DNA of 64,000 nucleotides, taken from IMG/VR virus record IMGVR_UViG_3300032214_001034, positions 1 to 64,000 of that record. One strand, given 5' to 3'. Positions 51,468 through 59,355 of the stretch are shown in pieces. The notes under the pieces were generated by a model. It saw only the letters and a program-made list of their open reading frames with translations. It was not told the origin of the DNA and searched no databases. Origin of the DNA: a virus. A program made the position numbers and the translations under genes. Within the stretch, counting starts at the first letter, position 1, and every line of letters begins with the position of its first letter.

Positions 51468-52160
51468 ATGGCAATAGGACGCCCAGTATCATTAACATCG
51501 AATGTGGCTTCTAAAACCATCAGTGTAACTGCAACAGCATCTCAGACGCTTTTTACAGTCACTGGTGGTTATAGAATCAATCAACTTGCAGTATTTCGTA
51601 ATGGTGTTCGTTTAGTTGATGGGACTGATTACACTGCAAGAGATGGTGCATCAGTCACTCTTCTTTCTGCAGCAACTGCAGGAGATACATTAGAGTTTCA
51701 GATTTTTGATGATTTCCGTGTTGCTGATGCGATTGTTTCTGCTGAGTCAGATCAAACAATCTATGGAAATCTAACTGTTACTGGTACATTAACTGGTGCA
51801 TCAATTGGTATTCAGTCTGCAGGAACTTCTGTTGGTTCTGCAACAACACTTAACTTTATAGGTGTTGGTAATACCTTTGCGGTTAATGGCAATACAATTG
51901 ATATTAGTATTGCTGGTGGCGGTGGTGGTGGTCTTGGAACTGCAATCAACTATTCCAATGGAACTACCACACCATTTAGTTACATTGATAGAGAAGCAAC
52001 AATAGGTCAAGATATTGTTCTTGATACTTTAAATGCTGGTGAGAGTTCATCAATTATCGTTTCAGTTATTCCAAACATTACTATTGCATCTGGTGTTGGA
52101 GTAACTGTTGGTGCAGGTAAGACAATGGTTATTGATGTCCTTCAAATCGGAGATCTCTGA
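51468..52160 (+). CDS. Fibre protein with NGVRL head domain, second copy
   Basis: A 230-residue relative of the gene at 45224: NQLAVFRNGVRLVDGTDYTA, a helical/strand linker, then LNFIGVGNTFAVNGNTIDIS with GGGGGG. After the Gly run it has an extra beta domain (ATIGQDIVLDTLNAGESSSI). The stop overlaps the next ATG (TGATG). It starts a new cassette in the array. Confidence 0.7.
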   Translation: MAIGRPVSLTSNVASKTISVTATASQTLFTVTGGYRINQLAVFRNGVRLVDGTDYTARDGASVTLLSAATAGDTLEFQIFDDFRVADAIVSAESDQTIYGNLTVTGTLTGASIGIQSAGTSVGSATTLNFIGVGNTFAVNGNTIDISIAGGGGGGLGTAINYSNGTTTPFSYIDREATIGQDIVLDTLNAGESSSIIVSVIPNITIASGVGVTVGAGKTMVIDVLQIGDL

Positions 52161-52393
52161 TGTCAAGTTTAAGAGTTACTACTTTAAGAGGTAGATCAGG
52201 TAATGAAAGCCCATCATTACCTGATGGTGTCGTCATTACTGGTATTGCAACTGCTACTGGATTTAGTGGCAATTTAACTGGTAATGCAACGGGACTTTCT
52301 GGTACTCCAGATATTGTTGTTGGAACTATCACTGCATCGACGTATGTGGGTGTTCCAGCGTCATCAGATTGGCGTGATAGTTCACTCTTCTAA
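52160..52393 (+). CDS. Short fibre-type protein
   Basis: A 77-residue protein, MSSLRVTTLRGRSGNESPSL then ITGIATATGFSGNLTGNATG and YVGVPASSDWRDSSLF. The ATATGFSGNLTGNAT unit is the same repeat used in larger fibre genes. It may be an N-terminal fibre fragment that became separate. It is coupled to the preceding gene by a one-base overlap. Confidence 0.6.
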   Translation: MSSLRVTTLRGRSGNESPSLPDGVVITGIATATGFSGNLTGNATGLSGTPDIVVGTITASTYVGVPASSDWRDSSLF

Positions 52394-52415
52394 ATAGATA
52401 TAAAACAGAAATAAG

Positions 52416-52778
52416 ATGGCACTTAATAGAGGCAACTTAGGGAATGTAACGCAGGTTTCAGCAGCGACCACGACTGCAGTATATACTGTTGGTTCTGCTC
52501 AGACTGCTTATATTAAGAGTGTTCTGATCACCAATCTGAGTGCATCTGCAACTCAAAATGTTCAGGTTCATGTAGTTCCAAACAGCGGTGGAAGTGCTGG
52601 GACTGCATCATCAACCACAAGAATTGCAAGAATTGGTATATCAACAGATGATACATTCTTCTTTGAGCCAGCATATCCAATCACATTAACCGCAACTGGA
52701 GATACTTTACAGGTTTATAATGAAGGTTTAACATCAAACTCCGTTAATGTTCTGGTATTAGGCGACAAAGAGGTATGA
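52416..52778 (+). CDS. Small beta-sandwich protein preceding a Gly-rich gene
   Basis: A 120-residue protein (QTAYIKSVLITNLSASATQN, DDTFFFEPAYPITLTATGDT, SVNVLVLGDKEV) of the same type as at 46049. It ends one base before the next Gly-rich gene, repeating the small-beta/Gly-rich pairing. Confidence 0.65.
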   Translation: MALNRGNLGNVTQVSAATTTAVYTVGSAQTAYIKSVLITNLSASATQNVQVHVVPNSGGSAGTASSTTRIARIGISTDDTFFFEPAYPITLTATGDTLQVYNEGLTSNSVNVLVLGDKEV

Positions 52779-52779
52779 T

Positions 52780-54744
52780 ATGGCATTTAAGAATATTCAA
52801 GGCAACGTAAGAAATAGTCTTTTAGATTATTTCGTAAGTGGTAAAGCAGTTCAGTATCATTCTAATCAGTTTGGTGGAGCAGTAATATTATCAGGATTAA
52901 CAGCAACTGGTGGTGTCATTAGTGATTATACTGACGGTTCTACTGTTTATAGAGCTCATATCTTTACTTCATCGGGAACTTTTAATGTAACTGCTACTGG
53001 TTCTTATGGTGATACTGTAGAATATCTTGTGGTTGCTGGTGGAGGTGGAGGCGCTGCTAGGCATGGCGGAGGTGGTGGAGCTGGAGGTCTTTTAGTGAGT
53101 CCGGGATTTACTGGAATTCCAACATCACAAAATCAAGGATCATCTATAACAATTCCAGGAACTTTACCCGCACCTTATTCTATAACCGTTGGTGCTGGTG
53201 GTGTTGGAGGTATGGGTCCAGATAGCAACAATTCACCAACAACCATTGGAACCCAAGGTGGTCCATCATCATTTGGTCCTGTTTCTACAACTGGTGGTGG
53301 TTATGGTGCTTCATATATACCATCTCCACCGGGAGCAAATCCTGGTGGTCCTGGTGGATCTGGTGGTGGAGGTTCTAATTTTGATACTTCAACGTTTGGA
53401 ATTGGTGGACCTGCAACTAATTATCCTGGACCAACGCAGCAAGGTTTTCCTGGTGGTGCTGGAGGTCCGGGAGTCCCATCTCATGGTGCAGGCGCCGGCG
53501 GCGGCGCGGGTGAAGCAGGTCAAAATGCAGTTTCTCCTCAAACTGGTGGAAGAGGTGGTGCTGGACTAACAGTTTATATTGCATCCCCACCAGCACAACC
53601 AGCACCACAAAACTCCTTTGCCGGTGGTGGAGGTGGTGGTGGAGATATTGCCGGCGCAGGATCACCAATAGGAGGTGGAGGTGCTGGTGGAGCTGGTGGT
53701 GGACAAAGTGGAACTGCCGGAACTTTTGCAACTGGTGGAGGCGGAGGAGGATCAAGAACTATTGGACCAGGTAATGGTGGCAACGGTGGTTCCGGAATCG
53801 TAGTAGTTCGCTACCAAATCGCTCAATTAACAGCAACCGCAAAAGCAACTGGTGGTTCTATAAGTTATTATAATGGCAAGACAATTCATACCTTTACGAG
53901 TTCTGGTACTTTTGCTGCACCTTCACCACTAAACCCAACATCATTGTCTGTTGAGTATGTTGTAGTTGGTGGTGGAGGTGCAGGTGGATCTGGACAAAGA
54001 GCTGGTGGTGGTGGAGGTGCTGGACAATATCTTACTGGTTCATCAACTATTCCATCTGGTTCTTCTTTCCCAATTTCTATTGGTGCTGGTGGAGCACAAG
54101 TAACAACATCAACCGAAGGGACATCTGCAAGTGATGGTGCTCTTGGAACACAAACTGTAGCAACATTCCCAGCAGGAACTATAACCTCTGGTGGTGGGGG
54201 CGGTGGTGGTGGATATCAAAGAGCAGGTAAAGCAGGTTCTCCTACCGGCGCATCTGGTGGAGGTGGTGGTAGAGATGGATCATCTGCAGGACCATCTGCT
54301 GGACCTGGAGGAAATCCAGGAGGAACTGGGGGACCAGGATCTGGATATGGAGGTGCTGGTGGAGGCGGTGGTGCTGGTGGTGCTGGAGTGAATGGATCAA
54401 ATCCAGGAGCTTCAACAGAAACTGCCGGACCAGGTGGACCCGGAGTACAAGTTCCTGCAACATTTAGAAATCCACAATCAGCAACATCTTTAGGAACTCC
54501 TGGTCCAGGAGGTGCATATTATATTGCAGGTGGAGGTGGTGGTACTGCTTATAGACCTGGTGGACAGGGAACTGGTGGTGTTGGTGGTGGAGGAGCAGGA
54601 TCTTCGGAAGTTTCAGGAGGCACTCCCGGACAACAATATGCTAAAGAAAACACCGGAAGTGGAGGTGGTGGTGGAGGAACAGGAACATATCTTCCTGCTG
54701 GTTCTGGTGGTTCCGGAATTGTCCTCATCGCATATCCTTCATAA
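52780..54744 (+). CDS. Glycine-rich adhesin-like protein, double module
   Basis: A 654-residue paralogue. Module 1 begins GLTATGGVISDYTDGSTVYR and ends GGSGIVVVRYQIAQLTATAK; module 2 begins ATGGSISYYNGKTIHTFTSS and ends GGSGIVLIAYPS. Module 2 shares its middle (AGQYLTGSSTIPSGSSFPIS, ATFPAGTITSGGGGGGG) with module 1 of the gene at 47467, so modules appear to have been shuffled between positions. It also has the VPATFRNPQSATSLGTPG segment. Confidence 0.75.
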   Translation: MAFKNIQGNVRNSLLDYFVSGKAVQYHSNQFGGAVILSGLTATGGVISDYTDGSTVYRAHIFTSSGTFNVTATGSYGDTVEYLVVAGGGGGAARHGGGGGAGGLLVSPGFTGIPTSQNQGSSITIPGTLPAPYSITVGAGGVGGMGPDSNNSPTTIGTQGGPSSFGPVSTTGGGYGASYIPSPPGANPGGPGGSGGGGSNFDTSTFGIGGPATNYPGPTQQGFPGGAGGPGVPSHGAGAGGGAGEAGQNAVSPQTGGRGGAGLTVYIASPPAQPAPQNSFAGGGGGGGDIAGAGSPIGGGGAGGAGGGQSGTAGTFATGGGGGGSRTIGPGNGGNGGSGIVVVRYQIAQLTATAKATGGSISYYNGKTIHTFTSSGTFAAPSPLNPTSLSVEYVVVGGGGAGGSGQRAGGGGGAGQYLTGSSTIPSGSSFPISIGAGGAQVTTSTEGTSASDGALGTQTVATFPAGTITSGGGGGGGGYQRAGKAGSPTGASGGGGGRDGSSAGPSAGPGGNPGGTGGPGSGYGGAGGGGGAGGAGVNGSNPGASTETAGPGGPGVQVPATFRNPQSATSLGTPGPGGAYYIAGGGGGTAYRPGGQGTGGVGGGGAGSSEVSGGTPGQQYAKENTGSGGGGGGTGTYLPAGSGGSGIVLIAYPS

Positions 54745-54764
54745 ATACCTAAAAACATAGACAA

Positions 54765-55001
54765 ATGTCAAAGATACAAGTTGATGAAATCGTAGATAAA
54801 CTAGATGCAGGTGCTCCCACATTTACAAAGGGAGTATCTGTAGCTGGTGTTGCTACTGCTACAACTTTTAATGGAAACGTAACTGGTATTGCTATTACTG
54901 CAACATCAACGATTAGTGTTGGTGGAACAAGTGTAAATACTTTGATTGACAATAAAACATCACCAGGAAAAGCAATTGCTTTGTCAATGGTCTTCGGTTG
55001 A
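54765..55001 (+). CDS. Short fibre-type protein
   Basis: A 78-residue protein, MSKIQVDEIVDKLDAGAPTF then VAGVATATTFNGNVTGIAIT. The ATATTFNGNVTGI unit is another version of the fibre repeat. The first 25 residues look like a conserved attachment segment. It lies between Gly-rich genes with late boxes on both sides. Confidence 0.6.
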   Translation: MSKIQVDEIVDKLDAGAPTFTKGVSVAGVATATTFNGNVTGIAITATSTISVGGTSVNTLIDNKTSPGKAIALSMVFG

Positions 55002-55030
55002 TAAATAAACAAAAGAGGTATTGTAAGTAA

Positions 55031-55432
55031 ATGGCTGCTCCGAATATAGTAAATGTTGCATCTATTGCAGGAATAACGACATATCACGCAGGTATTGCCG
55101 CAACTACTGGTGGTCGTGGTGCATTAGGTATTACAACTGTTGTTTCTAACGCAGCAGCAAGCGGAAAAGTTTTAAAAATTAACTCTTTAGTTGCAGCAGG
55201 AATTGGAAACACAACGGGAGTTACTTTACAACACTTCAATAACGTAAATCACGTTTCTGCATCAAGTACAGTTTCCATCGCAATGACTGTATCAGTACCA
55301 ACATACTCTACATTAGTACTGATCAGTAAAGAAAATTCAATATACTTAGAAGAAAATACCTCTCTTGGAGTCTTTGCTCAACCAGGCACAGGACGTATTG
55401 ATGTAGTTTGCTCTTACGAAGAAATTAGTTGA
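55031..55432 (+). CDS. Small beta-rich protein preceding a Gly-rich gene
   Basis: A 133-residue protein (NVASIAGITTYHAGIAATTG, GKVLKINSLVAAGIGNTTGV, LVLISKENSIYLEENTSLGV). It resembles in size and position the proteins at 46049 and 52416, with limited sequence likeness. It is followed after 12 bases by the next Gly-rich gene. Confidence 0.6.
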   Translation: MAAPNIVNVASIAGITTYHAGIAATTGGRGALGITTVVSNAAASGKVLKINSLVAAGIGNTTGVTLQHFNNVNHVSASSTVSIAMTVSVPTYSTLVLISKENSIYLEENTSLGVFAQPGTGRIDVVCSYEEIS

Positions 55433-55444
55433 GGAGAGTGAACA

Positions 55445-57460
55445 ATGAGTTATCTTGGAAGAAGAATTGGTAAGTCACAGGATACTGCTACTGATACTGG
55501 AGATGGTGCAGGTGGTGGTCTTTTAGATCTTTTTACAAACGGATATTTTCAAAGACAAGGAAACATTTATAATGCTCCTGGAATAATACCACAAGGATTA
55601 ACAGCAACTGGTGGTATTATTAGTGATTATGTAGATGGATCGACGGTTTATAGAGCACATATCTTTACTTCATCAGGTACTTTTAGTGTAAGTTCTATTG
55701 GTGGTTATGGATCTAATGTAGAGTATCTTGTTGTTGCTGGTGGCGGCGGCGGTGGCGGAGGATGGCAGGCAGGTGGCGGAGGCGCTGGTGGGTACAGAAG
55801 TAGTGTATCTGGCGAAAGTTCTGGTGGTGGAGCAAGTGCAGAAAGCGCATTTCCAGTATCAGCATCTCCCGGTTCATATACAGTAACAATTGGTGCTGGT
55901 GGTGTTGGTGGTCAACCCAGTCCAGGATCATTCGGAGCATTTACTGGTAGTCAAGGAGGACCATCTTCATTTGGTCCTATAACGTCTACAGGTGGTGGTT
56001 ATGGTGCAACTTATATAAATCCCGGTGATAATCCAGGAGGACCTGGTGGTTCAGGTGGTGGTGCTGGTGATAGTGGAACTTCAGCAACCGCATCAGGAGG
56101 AACTGGTACTCCTGGACAGGGGTATAATGGTGGTGGTAGATCAGGTCCTTATGCACCAAACTATACCGGTGGCGGCGGCGGAGGCGCTGGCGGAGTTGGA
56201 TCTACCGGAGGTACTAGTCTTGCACCAGGTGGTAATGGTGTTGCATCATCTATTACAGGTTCTTCTGTGATAAGAGCTGGTGGTGGTGGAGGAGGATCAT
56301 ATAGTTTATCTGTGGGTGGAACAGGTGGTTCTGGTGGTGGTGGAACAGGTGGTGGAGGATCTCCAGCCACAAATTCAACTGAAGGAACTTACTCAACCGG
56401 CGGGGGCGGTGGTGGACAAGGTACATTAGCCGTTGGATCTAATGGTGGTTCTGGAATCGTAGTAGTAAGATATCAAATAGGTTTATTAACAGCAACCGCA
56501 AAAGCAACTGGTGGTGCTATTAGTTACTATGGTGGTAAGACTATTCATACCTTTACGAGTTCTGGTACTTTTGCAACAGAACCTAATTGGACTTCAACTA
56601 ATGTAGAGTATGTTGTAGTTGGTGGGGGGGCTGGTGGAGCAGGTGGGACTGGTGGTGCTGGTTCAGGTGGTGGTGGAGGTGCTGGTGGATTTATTACAAA
56701 TACAAATCATCCAATTGGCACTCATCCAGTATCAGTATCCGTTGTTGTTGGAGCAGGAGGTAGATTGGGATATGCTCCAGGACCTACTGCACCAGATACA
56801 AGAGGAACTAATGGATCTCCATCTTATTTTGGTCCATCATTAGTTGGTTATGGTGGTGGTCGTGGTAGTGGTGGATATCCAACACCATCACAATCTGCAG
56901 ATAATGGGGGATCTGGTGGTGGAGCACAGCCTCGTGCTGGTGCTGGTGCTCCTGATAATATTGGAGGTCTTGGTGATAGACAAACTGGAACTTCCACTCC
57001 TGCACCAATCACTCCACAAGGATTCCCTGGCGGTAATTCTTTAGGACCTGTTGCGATTGGTGGTGGTGGCGGAGGTGCAGGCGGCGCTGGTACTGATGGT
57101 GGACCAGGAGCAGCTCATGGTGGTATTGGAAAACAAGTTCCAGCGACATTTAGAAATCCATTATCAGCACCAGGACCAAATGGAGGTGGTTTAGGATTCC
57201 CTGGACCTTCCGGATCTTATTGGCTTGCTGGAGGTGGTGGAGGTGGTGGATGGTCTGCAACCGCAGGTGGATCAGGTGGTGGTCCTGGTGGACCTTATGC
57301 TGGTGCAGGTAGTGGAGGACCATCAAGTTCACCTAGTGATGGATTTGCTGCAAAAGAAAATTCTGGATCTGGTGGAGGCGGAGGTGGAGAAAATCCTGAT
57401 CCATTTAGTCCGGGTGCTTCGGGTGGTTCCGGAATCGTCCTCATTGCTTATCCTTCATAA
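55445..57460 (+). CDS. Glycine-rich adhesin-like protein, double module
   Basis: A 671-residue paralogue. The unique N-terminus (MSYLGRRIGKSQDTATDTGD) is longer than in the others. Module 1 runs from GLTATGGIISDYVDGSTVYR to GGSGIVVVRYQIGLLTATAK and module 2 from TGGAISYYGGKTIHTFTSSG to GGSGIVLIAYPS, including GKQVPATFRNPLSAPGPNGG. Its stop also lies within CATAAATA. Confidence 0.75.
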   Translation: MSYLGRRIGKSQDTATDTGDGAGGGLLDLFTNGYFQRQGNIYNAPGIIPQGLTATGGIISDYVDGSTVYRAHIFTSSGTFSVSSIGGYGSNVEYLVVAGGGGGGGGWQAGGGGAGGYRSSVSGESSGGGASAESAFPVSASPGSYTVTIGAGGVGGQPSPGSFGAFTGSQGGPSSFGPITSTGGGYGATYINPGDNPGGPGGSGGGAGDSGTSATASGGTGTPGQGYNGGGRSGPYAPNYTGGGGGGAGGVGSTGGTSLAPGGNGVASSITGSSVIRAGGGGGGSYSLSVGGTGGSGGGGTGGGGSPATNSTEGTYSTGGGGGGQGTLAVGSNGGSGIVVVRYQIGLLTATAKATGGAISYYGGKTIHTFTSSGTFATEPNWTSTNVEYVVVGGGAGGAGGTGGAGSGGGGGAGGFITNTNHPIGTHPVSVSVVVGAGGRLGYAPGPTAPDTRGTNGSPSYFGPSLVGYGGGRGSGGYPTPSQSADNGGSGGGAQPRAGAGAPDNIGGLGDRQTGTSTPAPITPQGFPGGNSLGPVAIGGGGGGAGGAGTDGGPGAAHGGIGKQVPATFRNPLSAPGPNGGGLGFPGPSGSYWLAGGGGGGGWSATAGGSGGGPGGPYAGAGSGGPSSSPSDGFAAKENSGSGGGGGGENPDPFSPGASGGSGIVLIAYPS

Positions 57461-57481
57461 ATATCTAAAAAGTAGTTAAAA

Positions 57482-58279
57482 ATGTCGCAGCTATACGTTG
57501 ACAACATCAAAAACAGAACAGGTGGATCAGTTGGATTTCCGACTGGAATTGTTGTAACGGGGGTTGCGACTGCTACGCAATTTAGTGGAAACATCACAGG
57601 AACAACAGCAACATTCTCTGGTAATGTGTCAGTTGGAGGCACATTAAGTTATGAAGATGTAACGAATGTTGATTCAGTCGGATTGATCACTGCAAGAAAT
57701 GGTATTGATGTAACAGCGGGTGGTATTAATGCTGTTGGTGTTGTAAGTGCTACTAGTTTTGTCGGAACTGCATTAAGTATTTCTGGTATTGGAACTATCA
57801 GCGACCTAAGTATAAAAGCAGCTGCAGAAACAGTATCAGTCGCCTCAACAAGTGATTTGGGTGGGGGAAAGGTTGTAATTGAGTGTGATGCAACAAATGG
57901 AACAGTATTTACTCACAATCTTGTGAATGGAACTGTTGGTATTGTTTCATTAAAAAATTTCCCAGTTAGAGGAAATTCTGTTACAACATATTCAATTATA
58001 TTCAACCAACTTCCAACAACTCCTGCAGGGGCTGGTAATACAACTCCAGCAACAGGTATTGGAACTAATATTACATTAACTCCTTCAGGTGTTTCTGGAT
58101 TTACAACATCAGCAAGAGTTGCAACAGCATCTACTGTAACTCTTTCAACAACTGCAAATGATGTAGATATTGTAACTCTTGCAGTTCATTACAATGGTTC
58201 TGGAACAGGAACTCCAGGAAATTACAGAGTATTTGCAACAGGAAATACTGGATATAGATTCGGAACTATTGGATTCTGA
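57482..58279 (+). CDS. Fibre protein with SYEDVTNVD module
   Basis: A 265-residue protein. The N-terminal half is made of fibre repeats (VVTGVATATQFSGNITGTTA, GNVSVGGTLSYEDVTNVDSV, GLITARNGIDVTAGGINAVG, VVSATSFVGTALSI); the C-terminal half is a globular beta domain (GKVVIECDATNGTVFTHNLV, GNYRVFATGNTGYRFGTIGF). The SYEDVTNVD block is also in the gene at 45224 at the DNA level. Confidence 0.7.
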   Translation: MSQLYVDNIKNRTGGSVGFPTGIVVTGVATATQFSGNITGTTATFSGNVSVGGTLSYEDVTNVDSVGLITARNGIDVTAGGINAVGVVSATSFVGTALSISGIGTISDLSIKAAAETVSVASTSDLGGGKVVIECDATNGTVFTHNLVNGTVGIVSLKNFPVRGNSVTTYSIIFNQLPTTPAGAGNTTPATGIGTNITLTPSGVSGFTTSARVATASTVTLSTTANDVDIVTLAVHYNGSGTGTPGNYRVFATGNTGYRFGTIGF

Positions 58280-58292
58280 TAGGAGGTAGATT

Positions 58293-59300
58293 ATGGCACC
58301 ATTTTTTACTGGAATTGCAAAGAATATAGGTGGTTATGGATTTGGTAGAAGAAGAAGTGGGCCCGTTCCATTTTCTGCTACTGGAGGTACTTTAGTTTCT
58401 CCGGGAAATGGATATAATTATCACGTTTTTCTTACACCCGGAACTTTTACAGTAACTTCAGGAACTGCTAATGTAGAATATCTGGTAGTTGCTGGTGGTG
58501 GAGCAGGTGCTTATGATGGAAGATCCCCATCAGACCGACAAGCAACAGGTGGTGGTGCTGGAGGTTTAAGAACTAACTCACCAACAGCACCAGCACCATT
58601 AAAGGCACCAGATTTACCTCTAGACGCAGGAACATATCCTGTTAGTGTTGGTCCTGGAGGAGTTGGTGGTTTTGTTACTGGACCCGGTTCTGATGGATTT
58701 AGAGTAGGAAATAAGGGCGGAGATTCAACATTTCATACTATAACTTCAAACGCAGGTGGTGGTGGAGGAGGTCATTATCCACCAGCTGGAGGTAATGTCT
58801 ATCCAGATATAACAGTATATAAAGGTGGATCTGGATCTAGTGGAAATGGACCATCAACATCTGATGGAAACTTTCCACCAACTTCTCCGCCACAAGGAAA
58901 TCCTTCTGGTGCTGCAAGCGGACCTGGAGCTAGTGTTGGTGGTGCTGGTGGTGCTGGTGGTGTTGGGGGTCCAGGATTAACTGGTGCTGGCGGCGCTGGA
59001 TTGGCAGTTCCTGCTTTTGCTGCGCCACTAATTTCGCCGGCAATCCCCGCACCAGTTCAACCAACTTGGATACCTGCTGTTGGACCTACAGGGTTGTATG
59101 CTGGTGGTGGTGGATCTACGAGTAATTTTTCTGATGGAACAATTATTGGACCTGGTGGACCGGGTGGAGGCGGAAGTGCTGGTAGACCTGCAGGATCTGC
59201 AGCAGTTACTTATACAGGTGGTGGTGGTGGGGGATCTGGTGGATCTGCAACTTTTGCATCTGGTGGATCCGGAATTGTTATTGTTAGATATGTTGCATAA
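58293..59300 (+). CDS. Glycine-rich adhesin-like protein, single module
   Basis: A 335-residue protein with one module: YNYHVFLTPGTFTVTSGTAN, VEYLVVAGGGAGAYDGRS, Gly/Pro-rich body, end GGSGIVIVRYVA. It parallels the single-module gene at 46450, so single-module genes lie at both ends of the array. GGAGG precedes the ATG. Its stop codon is next to a sigma70 promoter rather than a late box. Confidence 0.75.
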   Translation: MAPFFTGIAKNIGGYGFGRRRSGPVPFSATGGTLVSPGNGYNYHVFLTPGTFTVTSGTANVEYLVVAGGGAGAYDGRSPSDRQATGGGAGGLRTNSPTAPAPLKAPDLPLDAGTYPVSVGPGGVGGFVTGPGSDGFRVGNKGGDSTFHTITSNAGGGGGGHYPPAGGNVYPDITVYKGGSGSSGNGPSTSDGNFPPTSPPQGNPSGAASGPGASVGGAGGAGGVGGPGLTGAGGAGLAVPAFAAPLISPAIPAPVQPTWIPAVGPTGLYAGGGGSTSNFSDGTIIGPGGPGGGGSAGRPAGSAAVTYTGGGGGGSGGSATFASGGSGIVIVRYVA

Positions 59301-59303
59301 AGT

Positions 59304-59332
59304 TTGACACTCCAACAAACATCCTATATAAT
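59304..59332 (+). promoter_or_regulatory. sigma70-type promoter of the oxygenase-halogenase operon
   Basis: TTGACA (59304-59309), a 17-base spacer and TATAAT (59327-59332): a perfect consensus just after the last Gly-rich gene. It places the five enzyme genes under early-type control although they sit within late fibre genes. Confidence 0.85.
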
Positions 59333-59355
59333 ATCACTGAATACATTATTCAAAT

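Larger units (their letters stand above)
47563..55741 (+). repeat. Dispersed coding repeat: start of module 1 in four Gly-rich genes
   Basis: About 150 bp at 47563-47720, 49567-49720, 52894-53045 and 55595-55741 are closely similar at the DNA level. They encode GLTATGGVISDY...YRAHIF...VEYLVVAGGGG. The regions between copies are far more variable. The copies are in direct orientation and could support recombination between genes. Confidence 0.75.
48421..56573 (+). repeat. Dispersed coding repeat: junction between modules 1 and 2
   Basis: About 115-130 bp at 48421-48536, 50451-50579, 53786-53914 and 56445-56573 encode the end of module 1 and start of module 2 (RYQIGQLTATAKATGG...IHTFTSSGTF). 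The last three copies share a 29-base block without mismatch beginning TTAACAGCAACCGC. A third repeat class, the 3' end (51411-51450, 54708-54747, 57423-57463), completes conserved borders around every variable part. Confidence 0.75.
44656..57463 (+). promoter_or_regulatory. Series of late-promoter boxes fused to stop codons
   Basis: ATAAATA boxes overlap or touch the stop codons of successive fibre genes at 44656-44662, 46025-46031, 47445-47451, 49449-49455, 51444-51450, 54741-54747, 55001-55007 and 57457-57463. In the four double-module Gly-rich genes the shared 3' end encodes ...AYPS then TAA inside CATAAATA. Each cassette therefore carries the promoter for the next one. Confidence 0.65.

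Noticed and set aside
47563-57463. Regularly recurring repeats that could suggest a CRISPR array
   Set aside because: The repeats are 40-150 bp, kilobases apart, in frame and translated as conserved protein borders. There is no short repeat-spacer pattern.
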